From positions 1 to 64,000 of the forward strand of contig CAJTIR010000016.1 in assembly GCA_910576385.1 (NCBI GenBank): a stretch of DNA of 64,000 nucleotides, in the 5' to 3' direction. The stretch is from Lachnospiraceae bacterium. Its GTDB lineage: Bacteria > Bacillota > Clostridia > Lachnospirales > Lachnospiraceae. Numbering within the stretch: the stretch's first letter is position 1; the number at the start of each line of letters is the position of its first letter. This document shows, in pieces, positions 35,501 through 42,374 of the stretch. A program made the position numbers and the translations under genes. A model generated the notes under the pieces. It had not been told where the DNA came from and did not search any database. It was given only the letters and a program-made list of their open reading frames with translations.

Positions 35501-38192
35501 AGATACAGGCTTTGAAAAATATAAACAAATCAAAGATAAACATATCCATGATATTGCAGTGATGGCCGCAGAGTTTTCAGACAAAAAATCTACAACAGAA
35601 AGTGCTGAGGAAAAGGCCGGCATACAGATTTTGGTAGATACCTTAAATGAGTTAAAGGCACGGTTGGATGGAAGTTATAATGAGATGCAGCAGAAATATT
35701 TCTATATTGATTTCCTGAAATCTGATCTCGTTTTGTTGGATGGAAATTATCTGCCGATCTTGGATGGGGAGCTGCAGGATATTCCTGAACTGGAAGTTGC
35801 GGCAAGGATATTCCATCATTCCAAACGCAATCTTGGCAGTTTGAAAGATCGTTTATATGATATTTTTAAAAACGCAGGGGACGATTACGGTTGTGCAAGG
35901 CTGATTGACCAATATTTTGTGGACACAACTGGACATGCCGTACTGGAAGAAAATTATGATCTGGAAGAGAGTATCAGCTATGCAAAGCGCGGGGCAGAAC
36001 AGACCAAAAATGAATTTGTAGAAAATTTAGAATTGGCGCAGAGTTATGGCCAGATTGACAATTCAAAAGAAAATAAAAAAGAGAAAATTTTGCAGATTGT
36101 AAATGGATTCTATGAATATGCAAATTCTACGGACAATTATGGCTTTTTCAAAAAAATAACAGAAGCATATATGTCTCAGATTAAGAAAGATGCTAAGGTC
36201 AGAGAAGAGCCGTTGAGAAGAGAATTGGAGCTGTATCAGAAGGATTTGCAGGCAGAAGAAGTAAATGAAGATACAGTGAACAGGCTTGAAAAAATCAGGA
36301 AGATGTTGGAAAACCAGAATTATACCGTTGCAGAGGATCTTTTGTCCAGGTTAAAGGATGGAGAGACAGAGGGCGAGCTGGAGATTTTTGAGACCGATTA
36401 TCTCAGTGAATTTATGAAGGAATATGAGTATTATCGCAAAACTGTGGTTGACAACAGCCGCAGTGTCAGCAAACTGCTTCCCAGCCAAATCCGCAACAAG
36501 GAGGGCCGAGGAGCGCAACGGCTGATCGATAGCTGGATTGTCAGCAGCCAGAACTCAGAACGGGTTAAAAATTTGCTGCAGGCATTAGGATTTTCTGTGG
36601 AGACAGTCAAGGAACAGGAAAAGATCGGCAAATATGAAAATTATAATGTTATGCTTACAAAGCCTAAGAATGGCAGAAAGGCTAATTTTAAACATCCCAT
36701 TGCAGCGCTGGGATCCAGGGCGGCAGAATGTGGTTTCCGTGTGGTATGCCTGTATGGCAAATATGATGCCAACCGTATCATTGAGGTCATTAAGGAGTTG
36801 GGAAATGCCAAAAATACCATGATCTTTTTGGATGGCGCTTTATCTATCCAGGACAGAAGAATGTTGGCGCGAAAAGTGAAGTCAGATGTTCCTGATAAGA
36901 TCTTTGGCATTATTGACAGAGTACTGCTGGCATTCCTGGTAAATCATTACAATGAAGAATATATCAATAAAATGCTGATGTGCATTATGATGCCTTTTAC
37001 TTACTATCAGCCTTATATTTGGGATTCCTCTAATGAGATGCCGCCAGAAATTTTTATGGGCCGCAAAGATGAACTGAGGGAGATTGAGGCGCCTGGAGGG
37101 GTCAATATCGTATATGGCGGACGGCAGTTGGGAAAATCTGCCTTGCTTCGAATGGCAAAAAATGATATTGACCACAATGAAAACGGGGACCGTGCGGTGT
37201 TGGTGGTAATTAAAAATATGGATTATAAGAAAACGGCCAGAGCCATCGGAGAGGCTTTATATTTGGCTGGGATCTTAAGACGGGATCCAGAGACGGAGGA
37301 TTGGGACGAGCTTGTAAAAGTGATTAAGAGAAGACTGCTTTTGGGAATCGAAGAAAATATTCCTTATTTGCTGCTTCTTTTGGATGAGGCAGATGCATTT
37401 ATTGAGAGCTGTGAAGAAGTAGATTATCATCCGTTTGATGCGCTTAAGGATCTGCAGGGAATTGGTATCGATAGATTTAAGTTTGTGATTGCCGGCCTTA
37501 GAAATATTATTCGCTTTAACAGAGAAAAGGCTTTAGGAAATAATAGTGTGTTGACACAGCTTGCGTCAATGACTGTAAAACCTTTTAAGGTGAACGAGGC
37601 AAGAGAGCTGTTAGAGATTCCGTTGTACTATCTCGGTCTGCGTTTCCCAGAGGATAAAGAATCCCTGATTTCTTTGATCTTTGCCAGCGCCAATTATTTT
37701 CCAGGATTGATTCAACTCTATTGTGCAAAACTGTTAGAGGCGATGCGCAAGGGAGATTATGCAGGCTACAGTGAATCAGACACACCTCCCTATGAAGTTC
37801 GGGAAAGCCATATTAAGAAAGTACTGGCCGATAAAGGGTTTATGGAGCAAATTCAGGAAAAATTTGATATCACTTTAAGACTGGATGATGATAATTATTA
37901 CCATATCATTGCCTTGCTGATCTCTAATTTATATCATGAAAAAGGTGATACAGACGGATATACGCCCAAGGAGGTTCAAGAAGAAGGAGAAATCTATGAA
38001 ATCTCTAAAATTGAGGAATTGAGCCTGGATAAATTGACAGCATTGATGGAAGAATTGTGCGAATTGAATGTGCTGCGCAAGACTTCTGATGATAAATATC
38101 TGTTTAATCAGTACCGTTTTCATCAAATGATGGGTTCCCACAAGGAAGTGGATGATAAACTGATGAAATATATGGAGGAGAGTAATGGATAA
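32556..38192 (+). CDS. Giant multidomain P-loop (STAND/AAA-like) ATPase
   Basis: 1,878 residues from GTG 32556 with AGGAGG at 32543-32548. No membrane helices or signal peptide. N-terminal coiled region (1-190), Glu-rich disordered linker (190-300), a winged-helix-like segment (about 345-415), a second acidic linker (585-680), then a long helical region (690-1350). A conserved-looking alpha/beta segment (about 1364-1500, ending near PPEIFMGRKDEL) precedes the NTPase: Walker A GGRQLGKS (1521-1528), Walker B LLLLLDEAD with D1610 and E1611, then helical lid and a C-terminal winged helix (about 1770-1870). This resembles ATPase sensors of conflict systems; the specific family is unknown to me. 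It overlaps the next gene by eight bases. Confidence 0.8.
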   Translation: MDKKEVLESVKIDLSEIKNSMAQVESDIVHISSCIEQGKFIPGEVSKNVIACLEKLQKADEHCRERYEILNDSPFAFEKIESFEYQLHEKEEQIRREEIIATSELFLKLHAQEEDIEELLVGEQVKLMGILPVSEDGEDALLKIKPYVDFIEIVRDKKFLAPASIVEAIINLRAHFGDGLIGAAFCKNSILLEEESEGEDEDSGLESSTEYIETKMQEMESSADELTKEAETEETEEQPEYQEKTEEQSEYEEVAQEPFQNGQETGQAKEEGTEQELQEGQETETVDNQITTEQSEEQERTLAEALFEAGAILPETYEYGKVKIEKGDREDKKFGVNSFKSDLKGGYALMEKRILVIVRKRAAVTIDDILKDKELSEERGVVQYAFQHLVKKGYLRKYTINEWGSFYCITKKASHAFASKEACSYLGVRRTEFEPGYDIVGESEAAVVSRIAYAKILEKDLNLTNHKEFSISKTLYEEAFILCNEEVEQGTELFAGCFWGQQQQCEEFDKKLKETLEEKQKISHIIFVGMEREQALALAKIFGKRYDQFLPQERYAFALKDNCFYTEKDGTEVDTGVIWQDFNEQDSDKEASEEEHLGQESETESTETDRIDQEENVETKEGNTESDILVEAEIEEEITKAEIIAEVEAETESTEAEESLTETVDETDQQNPQTTTEKQQENISLLPASGLENVLQQAYQMIVSGRTYCAVAYLKANSGIYDEVDTVYEKLAYAVNEPFKSCSYSSGEIFDVFLDQRSVFSDYLMIAAALRTFFYNHAEYDYSMKSLYENIKNLPEMSAAPELGNFLYFLMEFKEQEHKGIDVYADYRMKDKIFLEHTISRIRKEAEGFYEVNILGHVSEQASNRRYLETRNIIFSRVSDIAVYLRYIMDGDDSVLEMMKEYLAEHFMKEKSPVDAVNIDWEKMNTYIDVNWEKARDKMNVTKKTSDLMSRLRHNLYNSLLKAISIMCEWVKYIERFKSVGEDTGFEKYKQIKDKHIHDIAVMAAEFSDKKSTTESAEEKAGIQILVDTLNELKARLDGSYNEMQQKYFYIDFLKSDLVLLDGNYLPILDGELQDIPELEVAARIFHHSKRNLGSLKDRLYDIFKNAGDDYGCARLIDQYFVDTTGHAVLEENYDLEESISYAKRGAEQTKNEFVENLELAQSYGQIDNSKENKKEKILQIVNGFYEYANSTDNYGFFKKITEAYMSQIKKDAKVREEPLRRELELYQKDLQAEEVNEDTVNRLEKIRKMLENQNYTVAEDLLSRLKDGETEGELEIFETDYLSEFMKEYEYYRKTVVDNSRSVSKLLPSQIRNKEGRGAQRLIDSWIVSSQNSERVKNLLQALGFSVETVKEQEKIGKYENYNVMLTKPKNGRKANFKHPIAALGSRAAECGFRVVCLYGKYDANRIIEVIKELGNAKNTMIFLDGALSIQDRRMLARKVKSDVPDKIFGIIDRVLLAFLVNHYNEEYINKMLMCIMMPFTYYQPYIWDSSNEMPPEIFMGRKDELREIEAPGGVNIVYGGRQLGKSALLRMAKNDIDHNENGDRAVLVVIKNMDYKKTARAIGEALYLAGILRRDPETEDWDELVKVIKRRLLLGIEENIPYLLLLLDEADAFIESCEEVDYHPFDALKDLQGIGIDRFKFVIAGLRNIIRFNREKALGNNSVLTQLASMTVKPFKVNEARELLEIPLYYLGLRFPEDKESLISLIFASANYFPGLIQLYCAKLLEAMRKGDYAGYSESDTPPYEVRESHIKKVLADKGFMEQIQEKFDITLRLDDDNYYHIIALLISNLYHEKGDTDGYTPKEVQEEGEIYEISKIEELSLDKLTALMEELCELNVLRKTSDDKYLFNQYRFHQMMGSHKEVDDKLMKYMEESNG

Positions 38193-39252
38193 GATATGGT
38201 GGGAACAGGTCACAAATGCAGTACAGTTTATCCGAAAGATTGTGAAATCGGTGCTGGATGAAAAGCATTTAGCTGTGGAATTGTCCAGAGATATTCCCTG
38301 GTATGATACAATGAGGGATTTGACGGAGGATGCAATTCGCAGGCAAAGTTCTGAGCGGAATTTGGTTTCTCTTCAGGATTCTGGAGAGGAGCCAGGAAAG
38401 TGTGTGTTTGAGGCATTCTGCAACAGAGAAAAGCAGTCAGAATATCGTCCCGCGGTTGGATATGCAGGCTTTTTGGCAAACTGCGCTGATATTGTGCTCA
38501 ATCACAGAATTGTGTGGGTATCTGATTTGGCCAAAGAAAATTATAGCGCCTGGATTGATTTTGTCTCAGCATATGCGGCAGCCTGTAAAAAGGCGCGCAG
38601 ATCAGGGGGAATTTTTATCCTGGAGCTGAGAGAACAGATGGCGTTGTCAGCCAAAAAAGGAGTCCATATGCTTTCCTTCCAGAAAGAAATTAGTCATTAT
38701 GACAGTATTGTTTTTAATATGCTTGCCGCTTCCTCCATCAAAAAATCAGCGATTTCCAAAGAATATCTGGTGGAATTGGTCTCAAATATTGCTGGACAGG
38801 ATATGGAACTGGCTGCTCAGTGTATGAAAAAACACGGAGAATTTTTAAAGGAACCATATGCCATATTACAAAGAATTGCCGAGCAGGGGTGTCGGAGCAA
38901 TGGGAATCCATTTGAAAATCAGTTTCGTGAGGAGGAGGTAAAAAAACAAATCTGGAAGGCGCAGATGAAGAGTATTTTTCCCTTGGTTGAGGAATTTAGA
39001 GGCCATTTTGTGAATAAATACAAAGAACAGATAGAAAGACAGCTCCCAATCTCCTATGCATATGGAGAAGAATTTTCGGAAGCGGATGACGTGGAGGTTG
39101 GAACTTTGTATTTTATGGCCTGTAATGAAAAGCTTCATATTTCAAGTGAAGATTACCATAAACTGAAAATGTTTCGTGAAGCACGCAACCATTTGGCACA
39201 TCTTTGTATTCTCAGTGAGGAGGAAATGGAGGCCATATTTTCTGTATTTTAA
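38185..39252 (+). CDS. HEPN-like partner of the giant ATPase
   Basis: 355 residues, starting inside the last codons of the ATPase gene with GGAGGAG as ribosome site, so translation is coupled. Mostly helical, soluble. The C-terminal segment FREARNHLAHLCILSEEE contains R334-x4-H339, the RNxLAH pattern seen in HEPN-type domains, some of which are RNases and some of which are inactive scaffolds. The N-terminal 300 residues have no recognisable family. Together with the ATPase this looks like a sensor-effector pair, but neither RNase activity nor a defence role is shown by sequence alone. Confidence 0.7.
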   Translation: MDKIWWEQVTNAVQFIRKIVKSVLDEKHLAVELSRDIPWYDTMRDLTEDAIRRQSSERNLVSLQDSGEEPGKCVFEAFCNREKQSEYRPAVGYAGFLANCADIVLNHRIVWVSDLAKENYSAWIDFVSAYAAACKKARRSGGIFILELREQMALSAKKGVHMLSFQKEISHYDSIVFNMLAASSIKKSAISKEYLVELVSNIAGQDMELAAQCMKKHGEFLKEPYAILQRIAEQGCRSNGNPFENQFREEEVKKQIWKAQMKSIFPLVEEFRGHFVNKYKEQIERQLPISYAYGEEFSEADDVEVGTLYFMACNEKLHISSEDYHKLKMFREARNHLAHLCILSEEEMEAIFSVF

Positions 39253-39349
39253 AGCGGGCAGATTTTGAAATGGCCATAACCATTTTCCAAAATCTACCGA
39301 TATAAGTAATAGAACGATATGTTTTTTGAGAATCAAGGAGGAGACAAAG

Positions 39350-40084
39350 ATGAATACAAATGGAATTGGAAATGCATATGCGGCCCAGGCAACGGCAGCA
39401 GCTCAGAGCGCATCGAGTGAAAAGACAAAATCCACCGGAAAAACGAACAAACCTTATGGACAGAAAGAGATTGGAAATCCTCAGTTAAGTGAGAAGGCAC
39501 AAAAGTATTATGATCAACTGCGCAAGAAATATGGCAATATGGATTTTATTCTTGTCAGTGCGGACAAGAAGGCAGAGGCGGAGGCAAATGCCGCTAAGTA
39601 TGCCAGCAATAAATTGGTGGTGCTGATTGATGAAGAAAAGATTGAGAAGATGGCTGAGGATGAGGCATACCGCAAGAAATATGAGGGTATCTTAAACAAT
39701 GCAACTGGACAGTTTGCACAGATGAAAGCAAGTTTAGGCAGCAATGCCAACAGTGTGAAAACCTTTGGCATGAAGTTTGACGACTATGGAAATGCATCTT
39801 TCTTTGCTGTGGTTGATAAATCTCTGGCAGCGCAGAGAGATCGGATTTTGCACAAACGTGAGCAGAAGGCAGAGGAGCAGAAGAAAGCTGATAAGAAAGC
39901 TCAGAAGGAAGAGATGCAAGAAAAGATCAAGGAGAAGCATTCAGGCTCTGAAGTGACGGTGGAGGCTTCTTCGTGGGATGAATTGCTGCAAAAGATCAAT
40001 GAGACTGTGGCGATGGGACGAAGTGATATGATACAGAGCAAGGAAGAATCCTGGGTGGGCTCACAGTTTGATTATACGATTTAG
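39350..40084 (+). CDS. DUF6033-like protein
   Basis: 244 residues from ATG 39350, with AAGGAGGA at 39335-39342. The Ala/Ser-rich start (MNTNGIGNAYAAQATAAAQ), the QLSEKAQKYYDQLRKKYGNMDFILVS core and the KFDDYGNASFFAVVDKS motif match, as far as I recall, the DUF6033 family of Lachnospiraceae; the charged coiled segment (185-220) follows. No signal peptide. Function unknown; the opening resembles flagellar or secreted-protein N-termini, which is only a suggestion. It lies 97 bases after the HEPN-like gene and may be a separate unit. Confidence 0.7.
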   Translation: MNTNGIGNAYAAQATAAAQSASSEKTKSTGKTNKPYGQKEIGNPQLSEKAQKYYDQLRKKYGNMDFILVSADKKAEAEANAAKYASNKLVVLIDEEKIEKMAEDEAYRKKYEGILNNATGQFAQMKASLGSNANSVKTFGMKFDDYGNASFFAVVDKSLAAQRDRILHKREQKAEEQKKADKKAQKEEMQEKIKEKHSGSEVTVEASSWDELLQKINETVAMGRSDMIQSKEESWVGSQFDYTI

Positions 40085-40096
40085 GAAGGTTATAAA

Positions 40097-40250
40097 GTCA
40101 AATACCCCGCAGCAAGCTACGGGGCATGACCTAGCTTGTTCTTTCCGCCCCAAGGGGCGGGATATTTGTACCCACAGGGCACTTACCCTCGCGGCATTCG
40201 CCAAATATCCGCGCGAGCGCGGCTGCTTGGCTCATTGCTCGCGGGAATAA
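40097..40250. repeat. GC-rich multi-hairpin intergenic element
   Basis: About 150 bases far richer in GC than the surroundings. Nested inverted repeats: ccccg/cgggg, caagcta/tagcttg, ccgcccc/ggggcgg with a 2-nt loop, gatatttg/caaatatc, and cgcgagc/gctcgcg. The leading accccgcagcaag also occurs near 9229. It can fold into a multi-branched structure, so a small RNA or a non-autonomous mobile repeat are both possible. A 60-codon frame across it is an artefact of the repeat. Confidence 0.8.
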
Positions 40251-40259
40251 AAAAGATAA

Positions 40260-40303
40260 AGGATGTCAAAGGAAAAGAATATAAGCCTTTGACATCCTAT
40301 TTT
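40260..40303. terminator. Bidirectional terminator
   Basis: aggatgtcaaagg (40260-40272) and cctttgacatcct (40286-40298) are exact complements with T-rich flanks on both strands. It ends the DUF6033-like transcript and, on the other strand, the small gene at 40343-40588. Confidence 0.9.
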
Positions 40304-40342
40304 TATCTGATAGGATAAAAAACAATGGTTTTGTTCCATTTC

Positions 40343-40588
40343 CTATTTCGTCTTGTGCTGTGTTTTTTCGCCACTGAGCATATCAATCTCCAAGGGACTG
40401 GGTTCCACAAAAGCGCTCTGGGGCAGGAAATTGTAGACATCAAGATAGGAATCCAGTTCAGCGCTGTTCTGTGGTGGTCTGGGAACAGCTCCTGTACAAT
40501 CCATAACGGAGCTTGCTTTCAGATAATCGTAGTTGTCGGTCAGATCTGGGACTGGATGGTTTTCATTTTTTTTATTTTCACTTTTCAT
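40343..40588 (-). CDS. Small uncharacterised soluble protein
   Basis: 81 residues, beginning MKSENKKNENHPVPDLTDNY, with AGAGGT about 8 nt before the ATG. Tyr, Asp and Pro-rich, no hydrophobic helix, no domain I can name. The good ribosome site, a proper terminator downstream and a non-random composition support a real gene. It is divergent from metF. Confidence 0.62.
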   Translation of the reverse strand: MKSENKKNENHPVPDLTDNYDYLKASSVMDCTGAVPRPPQNSAELDSYLDVYNFLPQSAFVEPSPLEIDMLSGEKTQHKTK

Positions 40589-40713
40589 AAAATACCTCTT
40601 TTCTCTGAAATAATTTTTTCAAATGGCAAAGATTAAAATCAGTTGAAATATCAATATTTGCACAAATAGTATTTGTTTTTTTGTGTGGTCTATGCATTAT
40701 TGTATTTTTAAAT

Positions 40714-40742
40714 TTGACTTTTACACGTTGAATCATTATAAT
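40714..40742 (+). promoter_or_regulatory. metF-metH promoter
   Basis: TTGACT (40714-40719), 17-nt spacer, TATAAT (40737-40742). No S-box or cobalamin riboswitch was recognisable between this promoter and metF. Confidence 0.82.
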
Positions 40743-40815
40743 GGTTAAGATATCAAACAGTTTGAACAAAGTGAAAAAATAATATTTGCATTCAGAGAAA
40801 GAAAAAGAGGGATTT

Positions 40816-41679
40816 ATGAAAATATCAGAATTATTAAAGACAAAAGAAGTGACGATCAGTTGTGAGTTGTTTCCACCCAAGAAGGGTTCCGAACTCAAGA
40901 AGGCACATGAACTCGTACATGAGATGGCAAAGCTTGGACCAGCCTTTATCAGTGTGACCTATGGCGCAAGCGGCGGCATCAGTGAGCATACCGTGGATAT
41001 GGCAAATGAGGTACAGAATGTCAATGGTGTGCCAGTATTGGCTCATTTGACCTGTGCTTCTTCCGGCAGAGAGAAGATTCATCAGGTATTAGGAGAATTA
41101 AAAGAAAGAAAGATTGAAAATATTTTGGCGCTCAGAGGAGATATTCCAGAAGATTTAGAATTTCCTCTGCCCAATCAATACCATCATGCCAACGAGCTGA
41201 TGGAGGAAATCAAAGCCTTTGGCGATTTCTGTATTGGTGGGGCATGTTATCCAGAAGGTCATCCAGAAGCGGAATCCATTGAGGCGGATATTGATAATCT
41301 GAAACGCAAAGTGGAGGCAGGGTGTGAATTTTTAACAACACAGATGTTTTTTGATAATAATATCTTATATAATTTTCTATACAGAGCTTTAAAAAAGAAT
41401 ATTGAGGTTCCAGTGATTGCTGGGATTATGCCAGTGACGAACGCCAAACAAATTAAGCGGATTACTTCTCTGTCAGGAAGCATTTTGCCCCAGCGTTTTC
41501 GGGCTATTGTGGAGCGGTTTGCAGAGAATCCAGCGGCTTTAAAGCAGGCAGGAATTGCCTATGCTACAGATCAGATTATAGATTTGATTGCCAATGGAGT
41601 CAATCACGTGCATATTTATACCATGAACAAGCCAGATGTGGCAGGCGCTATCCTCAAAAATTTGTCAGAGATTTGTTAA
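40816..41679 (+). CDS. metF: Methylenetetrahydrofolate reductase
   Basis: 287 residues from ATG 40816 (GAGG at 40807-40810). It reduces methylene-THF to methyl-THF with FAD. The ELFPPKKG N-terminal motif, the SVTYGASGG strand, LALRGDIP (FAD/folate site) and QMFFDN, GIMPV elements match the family. No MetV-like partner is adjacent. First gene of a four-function methionine block, supplying methyl-THF for MetH. Confidence 0.95.
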   Translation: MKISELLKTKEVTISCELFPPKKGSELKKAHELVHEMAKLGPAFISVTYGASGGISEHTVDMANEVQNVNGVPVLAHLTCASSGREKIHQVLGELKERKIENILALRGDIPEDLEFPLPNQYHHANELMEEIKAFGDFCIGGACYPEGHPEAESIEADIDNLKRKVEAGCEFLTTQMFFDNNILYNFLYRALKKNIEVPVIAGIMPVTNAKQIKRITSLSGSILPQRFRAIVERFAENPAALKQAGIAYATDQIIDLIANGVNHVHIYTMNKPDVAGAILKNLSEIC

Positions 41680-41721
41680 GTACAATCAACATAAATCACT
41701 AGCAAAGAGAGAACAGGATGT

Positions 41722-42372
41722 ATGAGAGTAGATAGAAAAGAGACATTGCGTTATTTAGGTTATCGTGGACAGGAATTGGATTCCCAGACGTCTCAGCTGA
41801 TGGAGGAGATTGCCACAGAGCTTGAGGCTGCCAGCAGTCCTAAGAGTATTTATCGGGAATATGATTGTCAAGTGTCAGGTACTCAGATCAAGTTGGGCGG
41901 ACTTTTCATTACGAGCCGTAATCTGGCAGTAAATCTTAAGGGATGTGAAAGGGCGGTATTATTGGCGGCTACGATTGGACGTGCCGCTGATTTGATGATT
42001 CGCAAATATTCCATTTCCAATATGGCAAAGGCGGCCATCGTGCAGGCGGCAGGCGCCGCCGGAATTGAAAGCTATGTAGATCAGGTTGAGGACAGCATTC
42101 GGCAAGATGCGATAAAACGCGGCTGGTATCTGCGCCCAAGATTTAGTCCTGGCTATGGAGATTTTGCTCTGGATCATCAGAAGGATATTTTTCAAATACT
42201 AGAATGCGAGAAACGCATTGGGCTTACCTTGACAGAGGGGAATCTGATGATGCCCTCAAAATCTGTGACAGCAATAATTGGACTTACCACAGAGGAACGA
42301 AAATCTTGCCAGATGGAAAAATGCAGCCTCTGTGCCAAGACAGATTGTGAATTTCGGCAGGAAGGAGAATAA
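41722..42372 (+). CDS. Free-standing methionine synthase reactivation domain protein
   Basis: 216 residues. It resembles the SAM-binding activation domain that forms the C-terminus of long MetH proteins (the RPRFSPGYGDFALDHQKDIF segment carries the RxxPGY-type SAM-binding motif). Here it is a separate polypeptide, with a C-terminal cysteine cluster (CQMEKCSLCAKTDC) that may bind an iron-sulfur cluster or metal. It would reductively reactivate cob(II)alamin in MetH. Encoded three bases before metH, which lacks this domain, so the two form a split enzyme. Confidence 0.9.
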   Translation: MRVDRKETLRYLGYRGQELDSQTSQLMEEIATELEAASSPKSIYREYDCQVSGTQIKLGGLFITSRNLAVNLKGCERAVLLAATIGRAADLMIRKYSISNMAKAAIVQAAGAAGIESYVDQVEDSIRQDAIKRGWYLRPRFSPGYGDFALDHQKDIFQILECEKRIGLTLTEGNLMMPSKSVTAIIGLTTEERKSCQMEKCSLCAKTDCEFRQEGE

Positions 42373-42374
42373 AT

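Noticed and set aside
40068-40318. Short frames across the GC-rich element
   Set aside because: They are translations of the palindromic repeat, with no ribosome site.
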